NCBI RefSeq assembly: GCF_023205015.1
Contig: NZ_CP096258.1
Coordinates: forward strand, 744,001 to 808,000
Length of the DNA: 64,000 bases
Direction: 5' to 3'
Source: Providencia rettgeri
GTDB taxonomy: Bacteria > Pseudomonadota > Gammaproteobacteria > Enterobacterales > Enterobacteriaceae
Part shown: positions 26,520-36,388 of the stretch, piece after piece
How the letters are laid out: every line of letters begins with the position of its first letter
How positions within the stretch are numbered: position 1 is the stretch's first letter
Program-made: the position numbers and the translations under genes
Notes under the pieces: model-generated
Databases searched by the model: none
What the model saw: only the letters and a program-made list of their open reading frames with translations
What the model was told of the DNA's origin: nothing

Positions 26520-27646
26520 TGTCTGCCGTTATTGAAGCGAAAAGCCAAACTACTTCGTCGAGACGATTAGGAAAGATTCCTGTTCGTAACCTGTGGTTGT
26601 TGATGCTCTATGCTTCGGACCTTTATCGCCACCTTGGCACCAATAAAGTCGACGTAGAAGACAACCCAGAAGACATAGCAGATTTGGTTGCCGAGATTCT
26701 CTGCCATCAAGTTGAAGAACGCATGATGCGAAATTTAAGCTATGGGTATGAATCGAAAGTTGCTGTAATCAATCGAGTTCGTGGACGCATAGATACCCTA
26801 ACCACCGAGCGGCAAAGGCTACTTGAAAAAGGTAAGGTATGCTGTCGCTTTGATGAGTTAACGGTAGATACTCCCCGTAATCGTTATGTTAGATCTGCAT
26901 TAGAACGATTATCAAAGCTGAATATTAAACCAACTCTTGCCCATAAATGCCGAGCCTTAATGCTGAGTTTAGAACGTCTAGGCGTGAGCAAGGCAAAGCC
27001 AATAAATTACAGCGGAAAGTCGGAAAGATTTGGACGCCATGATATTAGCGATCAGAAGATGGTTGCTGCAGCCGATTTGGCTTTTTCACTCGCTATACCC
27101 ACAGAGTTTGACGGTCAATTTCATCTAACAGCTCCTGACACTCGAAAAGAGTGGCTTAGAAAATTGTTTGAAAAAGCTGTAGCGGGTTTCTATGCCGTAG
27201 CACTAGATAAAAGAGAGTGGCGAGTATTGGCTGGCAAACAGTTTGATTGGCAGATATCAGATAAAAGCTCAGGGATAGACGAAATTCTTCCCAGCATGAA
27301 AACAGACATCATTATCGATAATCGTTCACCAGACAAGCGTTTGGTAATCGACACAAAATTCAATTCAGTGACCACTAAAGGTTGGCATAGGGAACAGACT
27401 CTTCGCAGTGGTTATATCTACCAAATGTATACTTACCTTAGAAGCCAGGAAGACACTTCAGACCCCAAATCACTTGAAAGTATTGGCATGTTACTTCACC
27501 CGACAGTAGATAAAGAAGTCGCTGAGATGGTAACAATTCAAGGCCACCCAATATGGTTTTGCACTGTTAATTTAGGTGAGTCAGCTATTTCAATCAGAGA
27601 GCGCCTACTTGCTCTTTTACAAAAGAGTTTCCAGGAGAAAAAATAA
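26519..27646 (+). CDS. mcrC: McrC-like nuclease subunit
   Basis: 375 residues of the McrBC 5-methylcytosine restriction subunit family. N-terminal partner-binding region (PVRNLWLLMLYASDL), and C-terminal PD-(D/E)xK nuclease with DIIIDN near residue 262 and IDTKF near residue 280. ATG 26519 overlaps the mcrB stop, and the end overlaps the Mrr-like gene by one base, so the three genes form a single unit. Confidence 0.92.
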   Translation: MSAVIEAKSQTTSSRRLGKIPVRNLWLLMLYASDLYRHLGTNKVDVEDNPEDIADLVAEILCHQVEERMMRNLSYGYESKVAVINRVRGRIDTLTTERQRLLEKGKVCCRFDELTVDTPRNRYVRSALERLSKLNIKPTLAHKCRALMLSLERLGVSKAKPINYSGKSERFGRHDISDQKMVAAADLAFSLAIPTEFDGQFHLTAPDTRKEWLRKLFEKAVAGFYAVALDKREWRVLAGKQFDWQISDKSSGIDEILPSMKTDIIIDNRSPDKRLVIDTKFNSVTTKGWHREQTLRSGYIYQMYTYLRSQEDTSDPKSLESIGMLLHPTVDKEVAEMVTIQGHPIWFCTVNLGESAISIRERLLALLQKSFQEKK

Positions 27647-28500
27647 TGGTCACATTCGATCAACTTATGCTACCGCTAATAAAGGCATTAGTGAACCTTG
27701 GGGGCTCAGGCAGTATCGACGAGATATACGAAGAAGTTGTCGAGCTTGAGAAGTTTGATGAGGGTACTTTGGCTGTTCTGCACAACCCTGAAAAAAGTAG
27801 CCAAACTGAAGTTGGATATCGATTAGCATGGGCTAGAACCTACCTGAAGAAAGCTGGATACCTTGAAAACTCATCTCGTGGCGTTTGGGCACTTACAGAT
27901 AAAGCTAGACAGGAACCGGAAATCGATAGCAGAGAAATTGTCAACTTTGTTAGAGCACTGGACCGCAAGCCTGAACAGACTAATGCTACGACATCTACTC
28001 CAGAACTGTCGTCCGATGACTCCCCTGAAGAGGCTATGCTTTGGCGTGAAAAACTGCATCATGTGCTAATTGAAGAAATGAGCCCGGATGCGTTTGAGCG
28101 ACTAACACAGAGGTTATTGAGAGAATCAGGCTTTATCCATGTTGAAGTGACTGGTCGCACGGGTGATGGTGGTATCGATGGCAAAGGAATTGCCCGAATC
28201 AACGGTTTGATGAGCTTTCATATCGCTTTTCAGTGTAAAAAGTACAAAGGTTCCGTTGGGGCTCCCGAGATCCGTGATTTTAGGGGCGCAACCGTTGGTA
28301 GAGCTGATCGTGGGATGTTTATCACTACAGGTAACTTTACAAAAGCTGCGATTGAAGAAGCCAACCGTGATGGCGTTGCTCCGATTGACTTGGTCGATGG
28401 TGATCAGTTAGCCGATAAGCTTAAGGAACTTAGTTTAGGCGTTAAAACAGAGTTAGTTGAAAAAGTAACAGTTGATCCTGGCTGGTTTTTAGGTCTTTAA
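27646..28500 (+). CDS. mrr: Mrr-like modification-dependent endonuclease
   Basis: 284 residues. N-terminal Mrr_N winged-helix domain (residues about 1-90), and C-terminal Mrr_cat PD-(D/E)xK nuclease (GDGGIDG near residue 172, QCKKYKG near residue 196, GMFITTGNFTKAA). Mrr enzymes cut DNA carrying foreign methylation. It is translationally coupled to mcrC. Confidence 0.92.
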   Translation: MVTFDQLMLPLIKALVNLGGSGSIDEIYEEVVELEKFDEGTLAVLHNPEKSSQTEVGYRLAWARTYLKKAGYLENSSRGVWALTDKARQEPEIDSREIVNFVRALDRKPEQTNATTSTPELSSDDSPEEAMLWREKLHHVLIEEMSPDAFERLTQRLLRESGFIHVEVTGRTGDGGIDGKGIARINGLMSFHIAFQCKKYKGSVGAPEIRDFRGATVGRADRGMFITTGNFTKAAIEEANRDGVAPIDLVDGDQLADKLKELSLGVKTELVEKVTVDPGWFLGL

Positions 28501-28593
28501 CTGTTAATAAGCACCAAAGGAACTCCAACGTGCATTGTCTAGTTCTTGAATATATGCGGTTAAATACGGCCACTCACATAACGGAAAGTTAGA

Positions 28594-28875
28594 ATGAATC
28601 CTGAAAAATACAATAGAAGTATAAGCTTGCTTTGCCCGACTTGTGGCTGTTCAGACTTTTCATACGAAGACGGTTGCGATGAAACAATACAAGTAATGAC
28701 TTGTGCATCTTGTGACCGAGAGTTTAATAAAGATGAGCTTATTCAAGAGAATAGCGAAAATATTGACGAGCACCTTTCTGAAATCAAGGAAGAAGTTTTA
28801 AAAGACGTTCAAGACGAACTACGTAAATCTTTAAAAAAGGCTTTTTCTGGTAGCAAGAATATAAGGATTAAGTAA
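28594..28875 (+). CDS. small zinc-ribbon protein, 93 aa
   Basis: Two Cys pairs (CPTCGC and CASC, residues about 12-38) form a probable zinc ribbon, followed by an acidic and then basic coiled-coil tail. Function unknown. It overlaps the next gene by one base. It lies 93 bases after mrr, so it may be a separate small module of hotspot HS5. Confidence 0.65.
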   Translation: MNPEKYNRSISLLCPTCGCSDFSYEDGCDETIQVMTCASCDREFNKDELIQENSENIDEHLSEIKEEVLKDVQDELRKSLKKAFSGSKNIRIK

Positions 28876-29348
28876 TGCCAGTAACTATTGATGCAGGTGA
28901 TGTGATAGCTGGATTAGCTTTCCTTTTATCTGGCTACGCAACATGGCAAACGGTCAGCTTTAATAAGAGGCAGAAGTCACTTGTCGAAAGCCAGGAAAAG
29001 CTAAACACCATTCTCTTGGAAAAAGAAAATGAAGATGCTCTGAAAGGAAAACAAGCTGACCTTGGTGCATCAATTATAAAACTTGGCAGCAGTAAGTATC
29101 GGCTTAAGGTTTGGAATAAAGGTGCTGCTACTGCAAGAAACGTCAGAATTGAGTTCCCCGAAGGTAACGATTTAGTTATTGAATCAGAAGTGACTGACAA
29201 ATTTCCAATGGAAAGCCTCGAAAAGTATCAAGCCGTTGAGCTAATAGCCGCTGTTCATATGCAAACGAAACGAAAGCATGTTGTTCGGCTAGTTTGGGAG
29301 GATGATGCCCAGTCTTACAATGAAAAGCTGTCTTACCCCACACTGTAA
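28875..29348 (+). CDS. hypothetical membrane-anchored protein, 157 aa
   Basis: A single hydrophobic segment (about residues 5-27, VIAGLAFLLSGYATWQTV) and a soluble coiled-coil/beta part. Start codon overlaps the stop of the zinc-ribbon gene. Not recognised; position at the right edge of HS5, before traI. Confidence 0.6.
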   Translation: MPVTIDAGDVIAGLAFLLSGYATWQTVSFNKRQKSLVESQEKLNTILLEKENEDALKGKQADLGASIIKLGSSKYRLKVWNKGAATARNVRIEFPEGNDLVIESEVTDKFPMESLEKYQAVELIAAVHMQTKRKHVVRLVWEDDAQSYNEKLSYPTL

Positions 29349-29467
29349 TGTAACTGTCGGTTTTCTCACTAGAACGAAGACAACTACAGATAAATGCATA
29401 TTTCTTTCGGCTATCTAACATCTTCAGTTGCTACAGAACCTTCACACTATCGTGTCGGAGGTTCACT

Positions 29468-31618
29468 ATGTTCAAAAACCTATTTTTTCAAACCAAAGCA
29501 CTACCAGAACTGTCATCGCAACTGGATACAGAAATTCCACGCTACCCGCCATTCCTGAAAGGGTTGCCAGCTGCGTCCCCCGAGGATTTGCAGTCTACAC
29601 AAGACGAGCTAATTGCCAAACTGCGCCAGGTACTTGGCTTTAACCTGCGTGATTTTCAAAGGCTAATTCAGCCCTGCATTGATCATCTGGCTGCTTATGT
29701 TCATTTGTTGCCAGCTTCTGAGCATCATCATCACAGTGGCGCTGGTGGTTTATTACGTCATTCGTTGGAAGTTGCTTTCTGGGCTGCACAAGCTGCTGAA
29801 GGGATCATCTTTGTTGCCAGTGGCACACCGGTTGAAAAAAAAGAGCTGGAACCAAGGTGGCGTGTTGCGGCGGCATTAGGCGGTTTGTTCCATGATATTG
29901 GTAAGCCTGTTTCAGACTTGTCCATTACAGACGAAGATGGACGCTATCAGTGGAACCCTTTTTTAGAAACCTTATCTCAGTGGACCACTAATAACAGCAT
30001 TGAACGCTATTTCATTCGCTGGCGCGACGGACGGTGTAAGCGGCACGAGCAATTTTCAATTCTGGTGTTAAACCGGGTGATGACACCTGAATTGCTCGCC
30101 TGGTTAACCCAACCGGGCCCTGAAATTTTGCAAGCCATGCTGGAAGCAATTGGCAATACCGATCCAGAGCATGTCCTGTCCAAATTGGTTATTGAAGCTG
30201 ACCAAACCAGTGTCCAGCGAGACCTGAAAGCTCAACGCATTTCCGTTGACGACAATGCCCTTGGTGTCCCAGTCGAACGCTATCTACTTGATGCCATGAG
30301 GCGATTACTTGCCAGTTCGCAATGGCTGGTTAATCAGCGAGATGCCAGAGTCTGGGTACGAAAATCCAATCAATCAACCCATCTTTACCTGGTTTGGAAA
30401 AGCGCGGCTAAGGACATCATTGAGCTGTTGGCCAAAGACAAGATACCTGGCATTCCACGAGATCCCGATACCCTTGCGGACATCCTCATTGAGCGAGGAT
30501 TGGCCACTAAATCCACCTCAAATGAGCGATATGAAAGCCTTGCCCCTGAAGTGCTGATCAAAGACGACAAGCCAATCTGGTTAGCCATGCTGCATATAGT
30601 TGAGGCCGATTTATTGTTCAGCTCGAATGTACCAAGTGGTGTGACACTGTTTAGTAAACCTGATTGGGAAGCAACACAACAAACACAAGCAGAGCCTCAG
30701 AGTCGCTCCAGTGAGCATTTAGACTTGCCTGAAGCGTCATCATCAATTGAACTCAGCAATTCGGCTGAGTCGCCATCGACAAAATCATCCGAACAAGATG
30801 ATGAACTTCGTCATGCCAGTGATGTTAATCACCTTCAGGCAACTGAAAATGTTCCGGGTGATGGATGCGAAAAGCCTAACGATTCAAACGATGCCACTAT
30901 CTCAAATAACGTAAACCAGCACGATGCAGACGCATTTAATCTCCCTGAATCTTTGGCGTGGCTCCCAGAGGCCAGCAGTGCGTTGATTATGGCTGGTGAA
31001 CAGATACTGATCCGCTATCCCGATGCCGTAAGACCTTGGTGTGCACCCCGAAAACTGCTTGCTGAACTAAGTCGATTAGATTGGCTTGAACTAGATCCCG
31101 CAAACCCGACACGTAAGGCCAGAACTGTGACTACGAATGATGGCGTTCAGGAGCAAGGGTTGCTGCTGAAAGTATCGATTTCTAAAGGGCTTACTTCACT
31201 GATTGACCTTCCTAAACAAGACGCAGAATCAGCGGTAGCAATTCAGAACGAAGAGGCTTCACAGCGTCCGAGTCGAACTGAGACAACCAATGCCCAAGCA
31301 AGAGAGCCCGCCAAAAGAGCGGAGCGTAAGCAAAAGCCGATTGCGCCCAATGCGAACTCAAGTACAGACCCCAAAAACGCGCAGCGGCAACAGATGGTTA
31401 ATTTTGTGAAAGATTTGCCCATCTTACTGACCGATGGCGATTACCCAGACGTGGATCATAGTGCCGATGGTATTCGCGTCACGATTCAAACCTTACGCCA
31501 AGTCGCCAATGCACATGGCATTCCAGCCGGGCAATTGCTTCGGGGGATCTCGGCCAGTGACCAATGCCAGTTTGATGAGGGGGAAACGGTTCTGTTTACC
31601 GCTCACGCTAAGCGTTAA
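29468..31618 (+). CDS. traI: conjugative relaxase TraI (MOBH family)
   Basis: 716 residues. The N-terminal TraI_2 domain has the metal-binding HHHHSG motif near residue 86 and an HD-like FHDIGKP near residue 142, the hallmarks of MOBH relaxases of SXT/R391 and IncC. It nicks oriT and pilots the strand into the recipient. The C-terminal half has a Ser/Glu-rich linker (about 400-480), then a small domain (LAWLPEASSALIMAG...) and a DNA-binding tail. GGAGG lies just upstream. This gene marks the right border of hotspot HS5. Confidence 0.95.
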   Translation: MFKNLFFQTKALPELSSQLDTEIPRYPPFLKGLPAASPEDLQSTQDELIAKLRQVLGFNLRDFQRLIQPCIDHLAAYVHLLPASEHHHHSGAGGLLRHSLEVAFWAAQAAEGIIFVASGTPVEKKELEPRWRVAAALGGLFHDIGKPVSDLSITDEDGRYQWNPFLETLSQWTTNNSIERYFIRWRDGRCKRHEQFSILVLNRVMTPELLAWLTQPGPEILQAMLEAIGNTDPEHVLSKLVIEADQTSVQRDLKAQRISVDDNALGVPVERYLLDAMRRLLASSQWLVNQRDARVWVRKSNQSTHLYLVWKSAAKDIIELLAKDKIPGIPRDPDTLADILIERGLATKSTSNERYESLAPEVLIKDDKPIWLAMLHIVEADLLFSSNVPSGVTLFSKPDWEATQQTQAEPQSRSSEHLDLPEASSSIELSNSAESPSTKSSEQDDELRHASDVNHLQATENVPGDGCEKPNDSNDATISNNVNQHDADAFNLPESLAWLPEASSALIMAGEQILIRYPDAVRPWCAPRKLLAELSRLDWLELDPANPTRKARTVTTNDGVQEQGLLLKVSISKGLTSLIDLPKQDAESAVAIQNEEASQRPSRTETTNAQAREPAKRAERKQKPIAPNANSSTDPKNAQRQQMVNFVKDLPILLTDGDYPDVDHSADGIRVTIQTLRQVANAHGIPAGQLLRGISASDQCQFDEGETVLFTAHAKR

Positions 31619-31666
31619 TCCATTTGAAATTAAGCGGATTGCAAACGGTTATTTTGCGGAGCATGA

Positions 31667-33487
31667 ATGAAAGAAAACGCATACGAGATGCCTTGGCGCA
31701 CGAACTATGAAGCCATGGCAGCAGCAGGTTGGCTGGTTGGGGCCACTGGGGCGATTGCGGCAGAAATACTGACTGAGCTACCACCTGAGCCATTTTGGTG
31801 GATGACAGGGATTTCCTCGGGCATGGCGTTGTACCGCCTGCCTGAGGCTTACCGACTTTATAAGTTGCAGAAGGGATTAAAAGGTAAGCCATTGGCTTTT
31901 ATGGAGCTTTCGCATTTACAAAAGGTGATGGCAAAACATCCTGATGAATTGTGGTTAGGGTATGGCTTTGAGTGGGATCAACGTCATGCCCAACGCGCTT
32001 ATGAAATCCTAAAGCGGGATAAGCAAACCTTGCTTAACCAAGGTCACGGCAAGCAAATGGGTTCGACCTGGATTCATGGTGTCGAGCCCAAAGAAGAAGA
32101 TGTGTACCAGCCAGTTGGTCACACAGAGGGGCATACCTTAATTGTCGGCACGACCGGTGCCGGAAAAACTCGATGCTTTGATGCGATGATCACTCAGGCC
32201 ATTTTACGCAATGAAGCCGTGATTATTATTGACCCCAAGGGAGACAAAGAACTTAAGGATAATGCACAGCGAGCCTGTATTGCCGCCGGTAGTCCTGAGC
32301 GCTTTGTGTATTTTCATCCGGGTTTTCCTGAGCATTCAGTACGTCTTAATCCCTTGAGGAACTTTAACCGGGGTACTGAAATTGCCAGCCGGATTGCGGC
32401 ACTAATCCCCTCTGAAACCGGTGCTGATCCATTTAAAGCCTTTGGCCAAATGGCACTGAATAACATAGTGCAAGGTTTGTTGCTTACTTCACAGCGTCCT
32501 GATCTGAAAACGTTGAGGCGATTTTTGGAAGGCGGTCCAGAAGGCTTGGTAGTAAAAGCAGTCACGGCTTGGGGTGAGCAGGTATATCCGAACTTTAGTG
32601 TGGAGATTAAGCGCTTTACCGAAAAGGCCAATACCTTGGCTAAACAAGCCATGGCGATGCTGCTTTTCTACTACGAACGCATTCAGTCAGTTGCCGCCAA
32701 TACCGATTTAGAGGGGCTATTGAGCATGTTTGAGCATGATAGAACCCACTATTCTAAGATGGTGGCTTCACTGATGCCGGTGCTCAATATGCTCACCTCA
32801 AGTGAATTAGGCCCACTGTTATCACCGATTGCAAACGATGTGGATGACAGCCGGTTAATTACGGATTCTGGTCGAATTATCAACAATGCCCAAGTGGCGT
32901 ATATCGGCTTGGATTCATTAACCGACGCCATGGTTGGCAGCGCCATTGGTTCGTTGCTTTTATCGGATCTCACCGCCGTGGCCGGTGACCGCTATAACTA
33001 TGGTGTTGAAAATCGTCCCGTAAATATCTTCATCGATGAGGCGGCTGAAGTCGTCAACGATCCCTTCATTCAACTTCTCAACAAAGGCCGTGGCGCAAAA
33101 ATGCGTTGTGTGATTGCTACTCAGACATTTGCTGACTTTGCTGCTCGTACAGGCAGTGAGGCTAAGGCCCGTCAGGTGTTGGGCAACATCAACAACCTGA
33201 TAGCTCTTCGGGTGATGGATGCCGAAACGCAGCAGTACATTACCGACAATCTGCCTAAGACTCGGTTGCAGTACATCATGCAAACTCAAGGTATGTCGTC
33301 CAACTCGGACAGCCCCGCCTTGTTTACCGGCAATCATGGCGAACGCTTGATGGAGGAAGAAGGCGATATGTTTCCACCGCAGTTATTAGGCCAGCTCCCC
33401 AACCTGGAGTACATCGCCAAGCTTTCAGGTGGCCGCGTGATCAAAGGTCGCATTCCTATTTTAACCAGCTCTACACAGGCAGCATAA
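31667..33487 (+). CDS. traD: type IV coupling protein TraD
   Basis: 606 residues. VirD4/TraD-family ATPase linking the relaxosome to the mating channel at the inner membrane. Two hydrophobic N-terminal segments (about residues 18-60), Walker A GTTGAGKTR near residue 161, Walker B IFIDEAAE near residue 455. Follows traI by 48 bases and is in the same direction. Confidence 0.95.
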   Translation: MKENAYEMPWRTNYEAMAAAGWLVGATGAIAAEILTELPPEPFWWMTGISSGMALYRLPEAYRLYKLQKGLKGKPLAFMELSHLQKVMAKHPDELWLGYGFEWDQRHAQRAYEILKRDKQTLLNQGHGKQMGSTWIHGVEPKEEDVYQPVGHTEGHTLIVGTTGAGKTRCFDAMITQAILRNEAVIIIDPKGDKELKDNAQRACIAAGSPERFVYFHPGFPEHSVRLNPLRNFNRGTEIASRIAALIPSETGADPFKAFGQMALNNIVQGLLLTSQRPDLKTLRRFLEGGPEGLVVKAVTAWGEQVYPNFSVEIKRFTEKANTLAKQAMAMLLFYYERIQSVAANTDLEGLLSMFEHDRTHYSKMVASLMPVLNMLTSSELGPLLSPIANDVDDSRLITDSGRIINNAQVAYIGLDSLTDAMVGSAIGSLLLSDLTAVAGDRYNYGVENRPVNIFIDEAAEVVNDPFIQLLNKGRGAKMRCVIATQTFADFAARTGSEAKARQVLGNINNLIALRVMDAETQQYITDNLPKTRLQYIMQTQGMSSNSDSPALFTGNHGERLMEEEGDMFPPQLLGQLPNLEYIAKLSGGRVIKGRIPILTSSTQAA

Positions 33488-33496
33488 GGAGTCTGT

Positions 33497-34057
33497 ATGC
33501 ATCATTCTGTCTGTCTGAAAATGACAACACTTACCAGTAAAGAAATGCTCGCTCAGTGGCAGCAACATAACCCCCAGTTCAAGGAAGCTTTAAGACTGCT
33601 TGAAACCGACTGGCCTCATGCTTTGGCCTCGGTGTATTGCTTGGCGGACTACTTAACGGACGCGTTCACGTTAGATGGCCATTCCATCTTTGATTTGTGT
33701 CTGTGTAATGGTTTGGGCAGTTATGAAGAAGTCAGTTGTGATGATGATAGTGTACGCCTTTGGCATTTCATTGAGGCACTGACCTGGACTGCCGCCAGTG
33801 CTTTAACGGGGATTCGCCTGTGTGATCCTGACCATTTCGAGTGGGCCGCCGTAGATGGTGTGTATTTCCACACCTGGATTCGTAATCGTCCAAATCGGAT
33901 GGCGTATCTGGCTGAAGGACGCATCGAAGTGCGTTATGTCAGCGGTCATACGACGACAAAGCGGCTTCAACAAGTGATTAAAGCCCGGATTATGACGTCA
34001 ACCGTTGCAGCCATGCTGGCGCGAGTCGAAGAGGATGTTTGGCATGAGCAAGCATAA
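33497..34057 (+). CDS. conserved ICE transfer-region protein, 186 aa
   Basis: Directly after traD (9 bases), with AGGAG before ATG 33497. Acidic, soluble, no motif recognised. Overlaps the next gene by 14 bases. A homologue occupies this place in SXT/R391 elements; function unknown to me. Confidence 0.75.
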   Translation: MHHSVCLKMTTLTSKEMLAQWQQHNPQFKEALRLLETDWPHALASVYCLADYLTDAFTLDGHSIFDLCLCNGLGSYEEVSCDDDSVRLWHFIEALTWTAASALTGIRLCDPDHFEWAAVDGVYFHTWIRNRPNRMAYLAEGRIEVRYVSGHTTTKRLQQVIKARIMTSTVAAMLARVEEDVWHEQA

Positions 34058-34679
34058 GTCGGTTTGGCTACTTTGTCTGGCGCTGATGCTGGAGATTATT
34101 GCCATTGGCGTATTAGTGCCCGGTGATTGGACTGGCCGGGTCATTAGTAAAGAAAAGCAGATGATCCAAAATCAATTGGGCGCTCAAACAAGCAATTGGA
34201 TTGGTCAAACTAGCCATCGCTGGTATCAGTCATGGATTGTGGATACGCAGATGGAGCAATCTGTGCGAGATTTTCTAATCCCCACTGAAGAACAGCGACT
34301 TCGTTCTAAAGGGATGGAGAACATGGGAGGCTTTTGGTTTGTCTGGGTGGAAGACCGTATTCAGGCATTTTTTGATGTGCTGTATCAAGTGTTCACTCGA
34401 TTTGCTTTGCTGATGGTCTGGTTGCCCTTTGCGCTTATTCTCATGTTACCGGCGCTTTGGGACGGCTTGATGACCTGGAAGATTAAGAAGACAACCTTTG
34501 ATTTTTCGAGCCCAATCATTCATCGCTACAGCATGATTATCCTGGGCTCAGGTGTCATTTTGCTGTTTATGGGATTGTTCGCCCCGCTGGCTATTCCACC
34601 GGTGGTACTACCGTCGATGATCATCGGCTTGGCGTTGATGGCGGGGTTGGCGTTAAGCCACTTGCAGAAGAAGATATGA
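34044..34679 (+). CDS. DUF4400-like integral membrane protein (traJ position)
   Basis: 211 residues from ATG 34044. Four hydrophobic segments: residues about 6-24, 113-137, 160-180 and 183-203. DUF4400-type membrane proteins accompany TraD in MPF systems of ICEs and IncC plasmids, where the gene is often called traJ. The inverted repeat ATGAGGCC...GGCCTCAT spans the stop codon (34676-34696). Confidence 0.8.
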   Translation: MSKHKSVWLLCLALMLEIIAIGVLVPGDWTGRVISKEKQMIQNQLGAQTSNWIGQTSHRWYQSWIVDTQMEQSVRDFLIPTEEQRLRSKGMENMGGFWFVWVEDRIQAFFDVLYQVFTRFALLMVWLPFALILMLPALWDGLMTWKIKKTTFDFSSPIIHRYSMIILGSGVILLFMGLFAPLAIPPVVLPSMIIGLALMAGLALSHLQKKI

Positions 34680-34704
34680 GGCCCATCAGGCCTCATGAAT
34701 GACG

Positions 34705-34983
34705 TTAACTCATTTTTTGTGGCTTGAGTGTTAGTTCAAAGCCACATGCGTGAGCATACTTTAGAAGAGTTGACCAACTTGGATTGGCATTACCTTTTTC
34801 TAAACGACTGACATTACTTTTTTGGGTATGCATTCTTTCAGCAACCTGCTCTTGAGTAAGTCCTGCCTTTGTTCTCATGGTAAGCAATTGGTCAATAAAG
34901 CTGAACTCACTCTCAAGCTTATCGTACTCATTTTTAACTTCAGCATTGGCTAAAGCACGTTGTTTCAGTTTTTGCAGACTCAT
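34705..34983 (-). CDS. higA: XRE-family antitoxin (HigA-like)
   Basis: 92 residues with a helix-turn-helix (AGLTQEQVAERMHTQKSNV, about residues 39-57). Second gene of a toxin-first pair, overlapping the toxin by 4 bases. It should neutralise the toxin and repress the pair at the palindrome 35321-35338. It lies in hotspot HS1 between the DUF4400 gene and traL, where SXT elements also carry a small gene pair. Confidence 0.85.
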   Translation of the reverse strand: MSLQKLKQRALANAEVKNEYDKLESEFSFIDQLLTMRTKAGLTQEQVAERMHTQKSNVSRLEKGNANPSWSTLLKYAHACGFELTLKPQKMS

Positions 34984-35303
34984 GATTTTTGAACCTCTTT
35001 TTGTCTATCTCTGGCAAGATTGAGCTCAATTTTGGGCGTCTTTTGAGATTTTTTTACAAAAGCGTGTAACACATAAATGTGCTTCCCTTTTAAGTAGCAA
35101 AATAAGCCTCTACCAATACCTTCTTGAGCTTTGGCGCGGATTTCAAATAACCCATCGCCCATAGACTCAGTATGAGGAGGCCCCAAGTTTGCACCATGCT
35201 TTTCCATCAGCTCTAAAAGCTTAATCATGCGAGCTTGTATTTTGGGTGGCATATCGAGGATCTGCTCCTCAACGCCATCGTAAAAGTCGATCTTCCAGCT
35301 CAT
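34980..35303 (-). CDS. higB: RelE/HigB-type toxin (Gp49-like)
   Basis: 107 residues of the phage-derived Gp49-like/HigB family (WKIDFYDGVEEQILDMP at the start, FEIRAKAQEGIGRGLF, HAFVKKSQKTP). Members are ribosome-dependent mRNA interferases. Encoded first, with the antitoxin second, as in higBA. It probably stabilises the ICE. Confidence 0.88.
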   Translation of the reverse strand: MSWKIDFYDGVEEQILDMPPKIQARMIKLLELMEKHGANLGPPHTESMGDGLFEIRAKAQEGIGRGLFCYLKGKHIYVLHAFVKKSQKTPKIELNLARDRQKEVQKS

Positions 35304-35320
35304 GGGTATCCTTAACTTAG

Positions 35321-35338
35321 GTTATCATAAATGATAAC
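35321..35338 (-). promoter_or_regulatory. palindromic operator of the HigBA-type pair
   Basis: GTTATCAT-AA-ATGATAAC, perfect 8-base arms, 18 bases upstream of the toxin start on the minus strand. Likely bound by the XRE antitoxin. Confidence 0.65.
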
Positions 35339-35483
35339 TCTGGTTGCGCGGTTTGTCTAGAACTTAACCGTCTTGTCTGAGTAGAACCCTCAAAACCTTC
35401 AAGAATTCGGCATCTAGCTGACCACTGAACCTGCCAATCCCGAGGCATTCTTCACTTCTCAATTCAAACAACGAGGAGTGACT

Positions 35484-35765
35484 ATGGAACCTGTGAGTAT
35501 TCCGTCCTATATCGATGACCCGCCGCACTTCCTGCTTTGGAGTGCCGATGAGATGGCTCCCATTTTGTTGGGGCTAGTGATCGGCATTTTTACCGGTAAT
35601 GCCTTGGTTTTATGCCTGTTGGGGTTGGTGACAACCAAGCTCTATCGGCGTTTTCGTGATGGTCGCCCAGATGGTTTTATTCTTCATGCCATCTACTGGG
35701 CCGGACTGTTGCCAACCAAAGCCAAGACGATCCCTAACCCATTTATCAGGAGCTATCTGCCGTGA
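35484..35765 (+). CDS. traL: TraL pilus assembly protein
   Basis: 93 residues, small inner-membrane protein of the F/SXT-type IV secretion system with hydrophobic segments around residues 25-60. ATG 35484 follows GAGGAG; a GTG at 35478 is rejected. The stop overlaps traE. First gene of traLEKBVA. Confidence 0.92.
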   Translation: MEPVSIPSYIDDPPHFLLWSADEMAPILLGLVIGIFTGNALVLCLLGLVTTKLYRRFRDGRPDGFILHAIYWAGLLPTKAKTIPNPFIRSYLP

Positions 35766-36388
35766 AGTTCGACGTGTTTTTAAAATCATGGCAAGGCACC
35801 CAATTAGAGAACCGATGGCAGCGGTTCCTGATTGCAGTGCTGGTGCTATCTAATTTGCTGCTTGCGGTAGCGGCATTTTCTCGCAATACCGTGGTAGCTA
35901 TTCAACCACCAACCTTGTCTGAAACGGCTGAAGTGTCACGAAACCAAGCCACTCAACCTTACCTTGAATCCTGGGGACTCTACCTGGCTGAGCTTATGGG
36001 TAACGTGACACCAGGTAATGTGTCTTTCATCCGGGTTGCCATTGAGCCGCTACTTTCTCCAGCGGTGTACCAGCAAGTGGTCGATGCACTGGAGATTCAG
36101 GCAAGACAAATCCGCGAAGACCGGGTCACGCTCAAATTCCAACCCAGACAAGTGGAGTATGAGTATGAAACCGGCCATGTCTTTGTGACCGGTTATTCCT
36201 TGGTCTCTGGACCATCTGGAGATGAACAGCGCCAAACTCGCACCTATGAGTTTGACATCGATATTGAGCAATACCGTCCAAAACTCAATTGGATGGATAC
36301 GTATGAGGGGCAAGCTAGAACGAAGCGAGTTCGTGAAAAGTTGACCCAAGAGCAAAACCGGAGGGTGAATGATGCGAACCAAAATTAG
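35762..36388 (+). CDS. traE: TraE pilus assembly protein (VirB5/VirB8-like)
   Basis: 208 residues, GTG start overlapping the traL stop. One N-terminal membrane anchor (about residues 19-40), then a periplasmic domain (YLESWGLYLAELMGNVTPGN). TraE of F-like systems is the VirB8 equivalent of the mating pore. Ends 20 bases inside traK. Confidence 0.92.
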   Translation: MKFDVFLKSWQGTQLENRWQRFLIAVLVLSNLLLAVAAFSRNTVVAIQPPTLSETAEVSRNQATQPYLESWGLYLAELMGNVTPGNVSFIRVAIEPLLSPAVYQQVVDALEIQARQIREDRVTLKFQPRQVEYEYETGHVFVTGYSLVSGPSGDEQRQTRTYEFDIDIEQYRPKLNWMDTYEGQARTKRVREKLTQEQNRRVNDANQN

